Of a DNA stretch of 64,000 nt, positions 19,813 through 28,612 are shown piece by piece. Origin of the DNA: Trichomonas vaginalis G3 (Eukaryota; Parabasalia; Trichomonadida; Trichomonadidae); the NCBI RefSeq assembly GCF_026262505.1, contig NC_067208.1:15943962-16007961 (forward strand), read 5' to 3'. The notes below the pieces were generated by a model. The model had not been told where the DNA came from, did no database searches, and worked only from the letters and a program-made list of their open reading frames with translations. The translations under genes and the position numbers were made by a program. The first letter of the stretch is position 1, and every line of letters begins with the position of its first letter.

Positions 19813-20340
19813 ATGGTAGTTTGGGCAGCTTTAGGAGCAATGGGAACAAAAGCATTAGCATTTGGAGCAAAAGCACTTGGAGCTTATGACGCAGTAAATA
19901 AAATGAGTGGAGGAAGGGTTTCGAAGACATTAGATGCAAATAAAGGGAAGATTGGAGGCTGGGTTGCAAAGAAGTTAAGATTAAATAAAATAGGGCTCAT
20001 AAATAAAGCATCCAATTTGGTTGCGACTGAGTCGGAAAATGCTTTAGGAAAGGACGATGAGTTTGCAAAACATGCAAAAGACTTTAATGACCAGATGAAA
20101 GGTGAAACAATGCATTTAAATAGAGTCGATGGAACTAAAGAAAATGTTTCTTCTCCACTAGTAGTTCTTCCGTATGGTCCCTATGGAATGTATGGAAACC
20201 CTTACGAAAGACCATTTGACCCATTGACTGGTGGAAGTAATTGGTATCATTACGGACGAAGAAGAAAGACAGTCAAGTTGGAGACCGATGTTAAGAAAGC
20301 AACTAAAAAGAAACCAAGGAAGAGAGTTATAAAGCAATGA
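19813..20340 (+). CDS. Ala/Gly-rich amphipathic, basic-tailed virion-type protein
   Basis: This 175-residue protein starts with ATG directly after the previous stop. The N-terminus is an Ala/Gly amphipathic helix (AALGAMGTKALAFGAKALGA). The middle carries a Pro/Gly/Tyr stretch (YGPYGMYGNPYERPFDPL). The last 30 residues are highly basic (GRRRKTVK, KKATKKKPRKRVIK). Two segments fit the adenovirus-protease consensus (M/I/L)xGG|x: MSGG at 31-34 and LTGG at 138-141. Cutting at both would release a hydrophobic peptide and a basic peptide, reminiscent of adenovirus pVI and pX. The consensus is known; its use here is inference. Confidence 0.5.
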   Translation: MVVWAALGAMGTKALAFGAKALGAYDAVNKMSGGRVSKTLDANKGKIGGWVAKKLRLNKIGLINKASNLVATESENALGKDDEFAKHAKDFNDQMKGETMHLNRVDGTKENVSSPLVVLPYGPYGMYGNPYERPFDPLTGGSNWYHYGRRRKTVKLETDVKKATKKKPRKRVIKQ

Positions 20341-20347
20341 ATTCAAG

Positions 20348-20409
20348 ATGGTGAAAAACCAGGTGAAAAAAGAGGTGAGATTTCACCACTTCACCTAAAC
20401 ATTATTTTT
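20348..20409. repeat. GGTGA-type hairpin 3' of 19813-20340
   Basis: AGGTGAAAAAAGAGGTGAGA is followed by TTTCACCACTTCACCT, lying between the convergent genes 19813-20340 and 20487-20921. It matches the hairpin families at 10189, 10368 and 11515. Confidence 0.65.
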
Positions 20410-20486
20410 GCGCTATGTTTTCATACGTGTGAGGGTGGTGATATCATTAATTTTTATATAAATGACAGAACAAAAATAAAGCATAT

Positions 20487-20921
20487 CTACTCAACAGGAA
20501 TGAGACCCTTACTGACTATGTATTCGTTTAATGCTTGATGAAAACAATGGTACATATTATCGTATGGGTATACACAACGTCTGTTTCCATCGTCGTCGTA
20601 TATGTAGAGCTCAAATCCAGTCCAACCTTCTTTTGTACAATATGTAGCTTTATTTAAGTATGCATTTATGTAGATAAGGCAATTTTCTTCATCGCTCCAG
20701 AAATAATTTTTCGTCTTTGTTGAAATAGTTTTCGTTCCTCTACGTCCATAAGGAATGTATGCAATAAATTTAGCATCATAAGGTATTATAATATATTCAG
20801 GGTTTCTTTCATCGTCAATGGGTCTGTCTTTGTTAAAATGCATGTTTCTCAGTTTTACTTGAGTTTTGAATAGTTCACGGAAACGTTCTGGGAAAGAGTC
20901 ATAGTAAATGTAGTCGGACAT
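20487..20921 (-). CDS. Maverick hypothetical protein
   Basis: This 144-residue protein has an ATG at 20921. It is rich in Tyr, Asp and Arg, with probable beta strands (EYIIIPYDAKFIAYIPYGRR, then FELYIYDDDGNRRCVYPYDN) and a helical end with His and Cys (MYHCFHQALNEYIVSKG). No family was recognised. It is the last coding frame I can assign to element A. Confidence 0.4.
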   Translation of the reverse strand: MSDYIYYDSFPERFRELFKTQVKLRNMHFNKDRPIDDERNPEYIIIPYDAKFIAYIPYGRRGTKTISTKTKNYFWSDEENCLIYINAYLNKATYCTKEGWTGFELYIYDDDGNRRCVYPYDNMYHCFHQALNEYIVSKGLIPVE

Positions 20922-21193
20922 GTCTTTGTAATGAAATAAAAAATTTTAAAAAAATAAAAATAAGTTTATTTTTTATTTAGTGAGGACGGTAGTGAATTCG
21001 TTAGTGAAGTCGTTTATGTGTCAGACGGTTTTGTAAATATTTAAGGTTAAGTTGGTGTTATGGTTGTGTTGTAAAATATACGTTACTGGTTTCGTAAAGT
21101 GTCAAAACCACTAAGTCGTGTACGGAGGCGCGCAGTGCCACAGTACATCACTTAGGGATACTAACTATTATATGCAATGACTTCGACAACTAT
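20922..21193. other. Non-coding gap, probable A/B junction
   Basis: This 272-base stretch has no convincing reading frame. It changes from an A-run leader to a GT-rich segment on the plus strand (20,985-21,110) and then a GC-rich patch near 21,125. It is a candidate site for an element end, but I could not match it to an inverted copy elsewhere. Confidence 0.3.
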
Positions 21194-21810
21194 ATGGACC
21201 GTCTCAAACATATTCCAGACACAAACAATATATTGAAAGAGTTAAAAGAAAAGATACCTATAGGTAAGATGGAACGTATACCATTAGATAAGAAAAATAT
21301 TGTGAGAGAGGTTTTGAAAAAAGCAGAATATATAGACTGGGATAGTATATCTGCTAGACTATTATATAGTGGTGCTATAAGAGTTCATGACATTGAAACA
21401 CTTATGTCAAAAGTTTTATATCTTAACTATACAAATGTTTTCAAAGAGGACATAGAAAAATATATTGAGGGTATAGAGTTTGTGAGTGTCATTGGACAGA
21501 GTTGTATGAAAAATATAAAGACAAGAAAATGTTTTCTTTATAGTGGACCCGCCGTTCTATAACACATGGGATTTTCAATACCAAGTAGACTGGACTTTGA
21601 GAGACTCTTTAGAAACTTTTAGACGCTATACATAACCATCCATGCTTTTACTTTACATCCGATAAAAGTGGTTTGGAAAACGTTATGAGATGGTTAGAGG
21701 ACATACATGACTATGAGTTTATATATGACAAGATAGAATATGAGAGAGGTCCTATAAACTGGAGAAAGTGTCACAATAAAGAAATTTTATTAGTAAGTAA
21801 ATTGGTTTGA
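21194..21810 (+). pseudogene. D12-class adenine DNA methyltransferase-like gene, broken
   Basis: It starts with ATG at 21194. The first part is a charged helical domain (REVLKKAEYIDWDSISARLL). A following segment near 21,550 carries VDPPFYNT, which fits catalytic motif IV (DPPY/F) of N6-adenine methyltransferases of the Dam/D12 group. The end near 21,800 resembles the usual closing strand (NKEILLVSK). Such enzymes are known in large DNA viruses, and N6-methyladenine is known in T. vaginalis. It is broken in about two places. Assignment rests on one motif plus layout. Confidence 0.45.
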
Positions 21811-21862
21811 AATAGGACTACTTGTTTTAGGTTTTTTCCATTGTGTCATTTATTTATTTGAC

Positions 21863-22314
21863 GTGGCAGAAAAGTACAGAGAATATGAAGATGAACCAAT
21901 GCCTGCAAATTTCAGCATATGTACTCGTAAGAGATATTTTTATCTAATATTAAATGGACGCACAGAACTTAGCGAATGCACAGCAACCGGACAACCAAAC
22001 CCAGAGAATATTCCAAATGAAGTTAGAATACAAACTGCAATGGCAAACTATGGTCAAGTGCCAACAGATGTACAAATGCAAACTGCCATGTCAAATGACG
22101 CTGCGTTAGGTTTGCCACCATGGTATGCAAATATGAGATGGAAAGAGTTTTATACAAACCCTGAAGTGGATATAAACAACTTTATGCAGATGACGCGAAC
22201 ACAGGAGTTGACCCAGAATATGTTTTCTACCAGAGGAGAAACAGAATGTATGAGCTCCAGTTAAAGAATGCTATGGAACTCAACAGGAAACGTAAGAGAC
22301 TAGGCGGACATTAG
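21863..22314 (+). pseudogene. Gln/Asn-rich Maverick protein, broken
   Basis: A Gln/Asn/Met-rich region has an internal duplication (PNEVRIQTAMANYGQ and PTDVQMQTAMSNDAA), the segment LGLPPWYANMRWKEFYTNPE and a basic end (NRKRKRLGGH). It reads in more than one piece. An ATG with Maverick-like context lies at 21954. The 18-base spacing to the next gene suggests a common structural cluster. No family was recognised. Confidence 0.4.
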
Positions 22315-22332
22315 ATTTTTACATATAGTAAA

Positions 22333-22575
22333 ATGGGTTTCTTCAGTAAGATAGGAAACTTCTTTCGAAATGTTGGAAGAGGTATATGGAATGGAATAAA
22401 ATCTGTCGGAAGAGGAGTATGGAACGGTGTCAAAAATATTGGTAAAAGAGTAGGTCAGTTTGTTGGTATTATACCTAAAGACCCTGAACCAGAAGAACAA
22501 GCTCCTGTAATACAACAGCCTGAACCTGCACCACAGTCAAGTTGGCAACCACAACCAACACCTCAACCGTATTAA
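22333..22575 (+). CDS. Amphipathic-helix protein with Pro/Gln tail
   Basis: This 80-residue protein, MGFFSKIGNFFRNVGRGIWN and onward, has an N-terminal half that repeats a G-(I/V)-W-N-G-(I/V)-K unit every 11 residues. This makes a cationic amphipathic helix with Trp and Phe on one face. The second half is Pro/Gln-rich with no fold. The design resembles membrane-active peptides and the lytic N-terminus of adenovirus protein VI; it is compared with 19813-20340 and 27393-27794. The role is inferred, and the gene itself looks whole. Confidence 0.5.
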   Translation: MGFFSKIGNFFRNVGRGIWNGIKSVGRGVWNGVKNIGKRVGQFVGIIPKDPEPEEQAPVIQQPEPAPQSSWQPQPTPQPY

Positions 22576-22579
22576 AAAG

Positions 22580-23428
22580 TTATATTTTTACCGTTCGATA
22601 GTAGTTGTATATGAAACTAAGTTCTAAGTAAAACGCATGGTATAATGGAATTATTCTTTTTCTTCCATCTGTAGTAAACCATACTTGAAAGTCTGAAATA
22701 CTTCCACTCGGCGGTTCATATAACTTTGTAGGTTTTTCGTAAAAATCATTCATCAGACATAAGAAAGAGTTTTGCGCACCAGAAAATGAAGCATGAACAA
22801 TAATAGCATCTGGGTCGAAAACATTTTCATATGTTCCATTAGGGTTTTCGACTTCATAATAGTCCGGGTGTACTGGATATGCTGCAGGCTGATTTAACAT
22901 CCTCATAAATCTATACCATGCCAAGTTGTTATATTTTGTAGAAATATAAACGTTTTCTCCAAGGTCTTCTATTTTATTGATTTTAACAGTTGCATTTTTC
23001 CTGTCATAAATAATATCGAGATGGTATTCTCCTTCGTCAATGTTATACTGGTTTGCATATTCAATATAGATATCGTTTATTTTTTCTTGAAAAGCTTGAA
23101 GAGTTGTTTCTAAGTTTATAAGCAAATTAACTTGTAAAAGTTTTCCTTGTTCAAATTTCTCATACATACGTTTTTCTTTGTTATAGTATCGAACTTCAAA
23201 ACCGACCGTAAATGGGAAACCATGTATGGCTTCTGAAATGAACTTTATTCTTCGAAAGCCAATAGCTTTTGTGACAGATGGGTCTCTTAACCATCTTAAT
23301 GGGTAGTCAAAACGATAGCCTTCATGCTTTACGGTATCTGTCTCAAACTTTTGACCGACATTAGTAAAAAGTTCATCTAATGGTTTAGTTGTAGCAACTC
23401 TAGAATTTTCTTTTTCTATTGGAAGCAT
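22580..23428 (-). CDS. Maverick structural protein (shared family with 3071-3928)
   Basis: This 282-residue protein has an ATG at 23428, divergent from the fibre gene (23447) across only 18 bases. The segment FDYPLRWLRDPSVTKAIGFR and the C-terminal strands after HASFSGAQNSFL match the plan of the element A protein at 3071-3928. It is beta-rich and soluble, without signal or membrane segments. Proximity to the fibre suggests a vertex or fibre-attachment component; the fold is not proven. Confidence 0.45.
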   Translation of the reverse strand: MLPIEKENSRVATTKPLDELFTNVGQKFETDTVKHEGYRFDYPLRWLRDPSVTKAIGFRRIKFISEAIHGFPFTVGFEVRYYNKEKRMYEKFEQGKLLQVNLLINLETTLQAFQEKINDIYIEYANQYNIDEGEYHLDIIYDRKNATVKINKIEDLGENVYISTKYNNLAWYRFMRMLNQPAAYPVHPDYYEVENPNGTYENVFDPDAIIVHASFSGAQNSFLCLMNDFYEKPTKLYEPPSGSISDFQVWFTTDGRKRIIPLYHAFYLELSFIYNYYRTVKI

Positions 23429-23900
23429 ATTTTATCTATAATAAAAATGTCAAATGAAACAGCGTCTATGAGAGAAATACAACACAACCGACAACTCATT
23501 ATGCAAGCTCTAAATAAGAACACAACAAACTTTTCAAACTATTCTAAGATATCTGAGTCATTGAAAGGGGGTGACTTAAAACTGACATTAAACCCTATAA
23601 CAGATGAGTTTCTATTTCAAGACAATAAGAACAATACTGTCTGTATAAATCCAACAAAAGGAACTTTAAACGAGAAACCTATAAATGAACTTCTTTTGAA
23701 AGCAGATGTTGACAACAAAGCTGACAAAGAATATGTAGACGATGCAATAGCAAAAGAAGAAGAAAGAGCTAACAATGCTTATGCAACAAAAGAACATACT
23801 CATCCTGAACTAGCAGACAAAACATATGTTGACAATAAAATGTCAAGTGAAGTGACAAGAGCTGAAAACGAATATTCTAAAAAGACTCATATACATTATA

Positions 23901-25204
23901 TAGGGTGTCCAAAGGTGCGTTTAGCACAGCGCTCTATATGAGACTATTAAAGGAGATATATGCTGATTATAAATATATAATAAAAAACATGAATATATGT
24001 ATATGATGAGTAAGTTGTATTTTGGCGCCATGCCGGGATATAAAATGAATTTTGAGACAAGAGGCGGTTTCACGGGAAATTTTGGCGGGATTTTTTTCAT
24101 TTTTTTAATGAATCATAAAGAAAACATCCTCGCTCTTGCAAAAAAATGCAAAGACTGTAAAAAATCTACGAGACATTGGTAAAATGCTTCGGTATGGATG
24201 CTCCTAGCTATTCCACTGTAACGTATCATGTTAGGATGTATCACTTCATGAACAAAAAGGCGCCCATCATAAAAATTGACAAAAAATCGCCGGATCAAAG
24301 AAAAATCAAAGCAATTCTTCAAGCGCTAGATGAAGACCCAAGAGCATCACTCAGAAAGATAGAGGAGATGACAAAGATACCACGTACAACAGTCAGTTAT
24401 TATCTGCACAATTATTTGAACTACAAACTAGCGTATACACGTTGGGTTCCGCACAACCTTAATTCAGTTCAAAAAAAATCTAGAGTCCAATCTTCGAAAG
24501 AGCTCCTCTCTATATTGGGTGCGTATCAATCCAAGAAGTTTCGCTTTTTAGTAACAGGGGACGAGTCTTGGTTTCAATATGCAACAGAAGCCAAAATCAT
24601 GTGGATCCCGAAGGATGAAAATCCGCAAACATTCCCGAAGAAAAAAATTGACACACCAATGATTATGTTGTCGGTTTTTTGGGGCGTGGAATGGCATCAT
24701 CGCAATTGATATTCTTCAAAAACCTAATACGATGAATGCTCAGTATCTAATTGACAATGTTCTTACTCAAATTATCAATTCTGATGAGTTTGAGAAATCC
24801 AAACAACAAAAACAAAAGTTTGCAATTCATTTTGATAATTCAAGAGTTCACAAAAGTCATAAGGTAATGAATTACTTGGTGGAAAACAATGTCAAAGTTG
24901 TTCCAAACCCAATTTATTCACCTGATATTGCACCCTCTGACTTTTATTTATTCGGCACGCTAAAAAAGAGAGCTGAAGGACGCGAATTCGCGAGTCCAGA
25001 TGATCTTGAAAATTTTGTAAGAGAGCAATTTGAGCAATTTTCTCATGATGATTTAAAGCGTGTCTTTGAAGCCTGGATCGATCGCTGCGAACGCGTGATT
25101 GAATCCAATGGTGATTATATTTAAATAAACTTTATATATATGTAACTTGTTTATTTCTATTCGCAGTATTCAGGTTTGTGCTAAACACACCTTTGGACAC
25201 CCTA
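23901..25204 (+). mobile_element. Tc1/mariner element, Tvmar1-like
   Basis: A 1,304-bp unit is bounded by 28-bp inverted repeats (TAGGGTGTCCAAAGGTG(C/T) and GTTTAGCACA; one mismatch) at 23901-23928 and 25177-25204. It is flanked by the TA duplication (23899-23900 and 25205-25206) expected for this superfamily. Size and content fit the T. vaginalis mariner Tvmar1. It has landed inside the fibre gene of Maverick B, so it is younger than that element. The transposase has several frame breaks, so this copy cannot move itself. Confidence 0.92.
24108..25124 (+). pseudogene. Mariner transposase, frameshifted
   Basis: It starts MNHKENILALAKKCKDC. An N-terminal helix-turn-helix (RKIEEMTKIPRTTVSYYLHN) is followed by the catalytic triad: LVTGDESWFQ (first Asp), HFDNSRVHKS (second Asp) and YSPDIAPSDFYLFG (third Asp, 34 residues after the second, i.e. 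DD34D). The frame shifts within 24,150-24,210, where two changes of phase are needed, and again near 24,686, where one extra base lies in the GTGGAATGG region. The transposase is therefore inactive. The pieces together cover close to the usual 340 residues. Confidence 0.88.
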
Positions 25205-26418
25205 TATTAACCAAATACCAAGTCTTAAGGAAACATTAGAGACAAAAGCAGATAAGACTCATACACATACCATTGCAAATATTACAAACTTACAAGAAAC
25301 CTTAAACAGGAAAAGTGCCGTTGGACATACACATACATCTTCTGAAATAACAGACTTAAACGTTAGCCTTGAAAATAAAGCAGATAAAACATATGTTAAT
25401 GAAATATACCAAAGTTTGATAGGAACAAAAAATATTGAAACTATTGTTGGTGACTTTTCTGTCAATGAAGAAAATAAATATTTTAGATGGCAGTTGGTAC
25501 AGTCCTTAAAAAATGGTACACGGCATAAACTCATTCCGAAAAATAACAATGAAATGTATGTAAGCTATAAAAAGAATGATGGTACACAAGTTAAAGTTCC
25601 ATTAGACAACAACTGCTACTTAAACTTATATGGAGACGAACAAAAGAAATATTTAAGAGTTTATGAAATGGCAGATATGACATTGCCTGACCCAGCTCCG
25701 GCACCACATTATTATGACTATGGAGATGACGACAGAACACCACATGTAGATGAACAAAAGCTAACATTATATTTAGATTATTATAGATATAAAAGATATA
25801 ATGCAATAGAAAAAACGAGAATAGTATATTATTATACAGATGACAGAAATAAATATTATAGTCAAGATTTTACCTACCCTGAAAACATAAGATTATATTA
25901 TAAAAAATATTCCGACACAAACCAGAAGAAACCTGAAATAGTTGCACTATATTTTAAGTTCAAAAGAGACAATCCTATAATATCTCATATGTTTGATTTA
26001 ATGAACCCAGTAGGTTCTATTTATACATCTATGGATGCAAGAGGTCCTCAAGTAATGTTTGGTGTTGGTGCATGGGAACAAATAGTCGACAGGTTTTTGT
26101 ATTGTGCAAACTCTTCAAAGGAAACAGGTGGAAGTAAAACGATTTCAGGTGAAAATTTACCTGCACACAGTCATTACATAGATTTAAGTACATCTCAAGC
26201 AGGTTGGCATAAGCATAGATATTGGGATTGGTCAGGAATGACAAAAGGTAAAGGATATGATGTTAAAGACGACGTTAAGTTTGCTATAAATTGTTACTGG
26301 ATGACACTCAGGGAGAAGGAAACCATACACATTTCGTTTCAGGATATACGCAAACAACGGGACAAAGTAAAGAATACATGCCACCTTACATGACAGTTTA
26401 CGCATGGTATAGAATTGC

Positions 26419-27375
26419 TTAGTCGTCATTTTCAACTTCTTTAGCATATTCGTCAGGAGTTGTCTTATATTTGTTAGGAACTGTCTTTGAAAGTATACCA
26501 CCTTGAACTTTGACAAGTTTGAAACGAGGTCTGACAATAGTAGTTTTATCTTCTGCTTGCAGTGTGTACATTTTGCCATGTTTGCCTAAAACTTCATAAT
26601 ATTCTCTTGTATACTTTCTTCTATTTTTACGAACACGAATGTGAGTACCTGTCGGTTCCCATTGTTGTCATAGTCAATAGTATTTTCATATGGGTCGCGT
26701 TTAGGTATTTCTATTTTTACTTTGTCACCTTTCTGAAGTTTGAAGCCCGGCATTCTTTCTTGTTTGTCTCTTTTGACTAAATTATTAAATATATAGTCTT
26801 TCTCTAAGTCAGGGTTGTTTTTCATTTCTTCGGGGGAGTGGTTTCCCAAACCTTTTTGTTTACGGTTATTGTAAATATTTAAAACTTGTCTCATCTTTGC
26901 CATGGAGAAGTGTCTATACTTGTCGTCATATGACATTTCATTTGCTTCACCACCTTGTGGTTGGTTTAAGTCTCTTAACATTTTTATACAACCGTCAATG
27001 ACACCAAGAGCAGAATGGTTTTGGTCGACAATGAAATATTGGTTTACATTTTTTGAACGCAGATAGTTTTTTACATCATCTGATTTGAAAGAACTTTCAC
27101 AGTCAGATGTCAGTTTTGTTGGATGGTATTTGTCAACGAATATTGTCAAAGCAGTTTCACATCTAAAATATTTTTGGACCATAATGGTATGGCTTCACAG
27201 TATCTGTGTTTTGACCAACAAATATTAACCAGTATGGAGGTCCATCTGTTCTAACTCTCGGAATGTTTTCCAAGATATCCATAAACCAAGCATTTGGTGT
27301 TGAACTAAAGATTTTTATCATGAGTGCTTTCTTTGTCGCTTTAGAAACATAGGGGTCCTTGTTCGGATTCGTCAT
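26419..27375 (-). pseudogene. Maverick integrase, broken
   Basis: It starts with ATG at 27375 (MTNPNKDPYVSKATKKALMI). Core landmarks are KLTSDCESSF (second Asp strand), NHSALGVIDGCIKMLRDLN, and NRKQKGLGNHSPEEMKNNP, all paralleling the integrase of element A at 11601-12686. The C-terminal basic/beta part continues to about 26,419 (EYAKEVENDD end). About two or three breaks. It ends tail to tail with the fibre gene, the same neighbour as in element A. Confidence 0.8.
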
Positions 27376-27392
27376 TTTTTACCCTATAAGAA

Positions 27393-27794
27393 ATGGGTTT
27401 ATTTGGCGCATTAGCAGGAGTTGCATCTAGATTTTTACCCGCAGTGGGAACAATAGCCAGAGGTGCATTTGGAATTGGAAGGAAGATTTTGAGTACATTA
27501 GGTATACTGAAAGAGAAAGCACAACCTATTATACAAACTGTACAGAAAGGTTGGGATGTAGCACGAGATGCAACAAATCTTATTCCAAATCCTGAAACAA
27601 GAGGAAAAGTTCAAGGATGGATGGACAATGTAGGAAGACAAGCAGGAAACTATTATAACAAAGCAAATGACTACTATAACCAAGCAGGACACTATATGGA
27701 CCAAGGTGAAAGATTCTTTAACAGAGGATATAACCATGCACAACAGTGGGTAAACAATAACCAACCGCAACCACCTCAAACGTGGGGAATGTAA
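27393..27794 (+). CDS. Amphipathic Maverick protein with Asn/Gln/Tyr-rich tail
   Basis: This 133-residue protein starts 17 bases from the divergent integrase start. Its N-terminus, MGLFGALAGVASRFLPAVGT, is a Gly/Ala amphipathic helix, followed by a second helix (GIGRKILSTLGILKEKAQPI) and a Tyr/Asn-rich repetitive tail (YYNKANDYYNQAGHYMDQGE). The layout of membrane-active helix plus low-complexity tail recalls 22333-22575 and adenovirus pVI. The gene looks whole. A membrane-penetration role is inference. Confidence 0.5.
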   Translation: MGLFGALAGVASRFLPAVGTIARGAFGIGRKILSTLGILKEKAQPIIQTVQKGWDVARDATNLIPNPETRGKVQGWMDNVGRQAGNYYNKANDYYNQAGHYMDQGERFFNRGYNHAQQWVNNNQPQPPQTWGM

Positions 27795-27813
27795 AGTTTT
27801 TTATTGAGATGAA

Positions 27814-27978
27814 ATGAACAATGCAGCATTGAGACAAATGAGTTCAAGATGGATTTGTCGGCTTCCAGCATTTAAACCGATACCATATAGTCAGGCTCAG
27901 CATGTGAAACTGAATGATATTATTAAAGGAACCATCCCACCTCCACAACAACAACCAGTTGAAAACAAACCAAACTAA
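27814..27978 (+). CDS. Short Maverick protein (54 residues)
   Basis: The ATG at 27814 has the same leader as the next gene (TTTTTATTGAGATGAA before 27814 and TTTTTACTGAGATGAA before 27998), which is strong support for a real start. The product, MNNAALRQMSSRWICRLPAF and onward, ends in a Pro/Gln tail (IPPPQQQPVENKPN). The role is unknown. It is one of a run of three same-strand small genes. Confidence 0.5.
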   Translation: MNNAALRQMSSRWICRLPAFKPIPYSQAQHVKLNDIIKGTIPPPQQQPVENKPN

Positions 27979-27997
27979 AATTTTTTACTGAGATGAA

Positions 27998-28582
27998 ATG
28001 ACCGAAGAAGTTGAAACGGTAGATTTGACACCACAAACAAAAAGTTCAGAACCATTGTCAAAACCTGTCAAAGAACTTACAGATGAAGAGAAAAATTCAA
28101 TAATAGAAAGTGCCAGGTCTGGAAATACAAACCCTAACTATAAAGTCACTTTTCATAGAAATGGAACGGCTAGTATCTCAAAAAAGAAACAGACTCTCAC
28201 AAATAAAATATTGAAGTCTGAAGGAGCTTTCGAGACAACAGATGGAAAAGTTTACTTCACTGACCAACAGTTCATTATAGAACATCTCATTGACTTAGAG
28301 TCGAAATATTCTAAACTTTACAACAAACACAAAAAGTTGAAAGGAAAACAAAAACAAATGGCATATGATATTTATGAAGATGTTGACGACACAACTGTTC
28401 CTGCAAGTGAAGTAAAGTCAGAGGAACCGAAAAGTGACGAAAAACCGATAGAAGAAGAAAAACCAAAAACTGAAGATAAACCAAAACCAAAGTTTAGTTT
28501 CCAAACTAAACCAAGTCAACCTTCATTAGCTGGTATGGGTTGGCGTCAAAGACTTATGGCAGCAGGCGGTTATGTAAAGTAA
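27998..28582 (+). CDS. Maverick KDG-module family protein with acidic linker
   Basis: This 194-residue protein has a shared module (IIESARSGNTNPNYKVTF, then NGTASISKKK) at residues about 35-65, as in 2316-2741 and 1-182. A second beta hairpin follows (FETTDGKVYFTDQQFIIEH), then a coiled coil of Lys (SKLYNKHKKLKGKQKQ), an acidic Pro/Lys/Glu linker and a Gly/Arg end (GMGWRQRLMAAGG). It is the third of three tandem genes upstream of the polymerase. The role is unknown; a scaffold or DNA-associated protein is possible. Confidence 0.5.
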   Translation: MTEEVETVDLTPQTKSSEPLSKPVKELTDEEKNSIIESARSGNTNPNYKVTFHRNGTASISKKKQTLTNKILKSEGAFETTDGKVYFTDQQFIIEHLIDLESKYSKLYNKHKKLKGKQKQMAYDIYEDVDDTTVPASEVKSEEPKSDEKPIEEEKPKTEDKPKPKFSFQTKPSQPSLAGMGWRQRLMAAGGYVK

Positions 28583-28612
28583 AGAAAAAAATATTTTTTT
28601 ATTTTTATAAAA

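Larger units (their letters stand above)
1..20950. mobile_element. Maverick/Polinton element A (fossil, boundaries approximate)
   Basis: A gene set diagnostic of Mavericks lies here: family B DNA polymerase, retroviral-type integrase, packaging ATPase, double jelly-roll capsid protein and penton-like protein, joined by KilA-N proteins and a tail-fibre gene. Genes lie on both strands and are tightly packed, some abutting with no spacer. Several reading frames are whole (integrase, penton-like, KilA-N genes) while the polymerase, fibre and ATPase are broken, roughly fifteen breaks overall, so it is a fossil of moderate age. Terminal inverted repeats were not identified; the left end lies outside the window and the right end is placed near 20,950 only because coding density drops there. 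The part left of 4,000 could instead belong to a neighbouring element. Confidence 0.75.
23447..26422 (+). pseudogene. Phage-type tail fibre with collar domain, interrupted by mariner
   Basis: The 5' part starts with MSNETASMREIQHNRQLIM and has rod repeats (KADKEYVDDA, KEHTHPELADKTYVDN). After the mariner (23901-25204) the rod resumes with ADKTHTHTIA and VGHTHTSSEI. It ends with a collar domain (NPVGSIYTSMDARGPQVMFG, FLYCANSSKETGGSK, NLPAHSHYI, MPPYMTVYAWYR). The relation to the fibre of element A is clear, but the region after the rod (YYDYGDDDRTPHVDEQKLTL) is unique. It ends tail to tail with the integrase relic, sharing a few bases. Besides the insertion there is decay near the 3' end. Confidence 0.8.
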
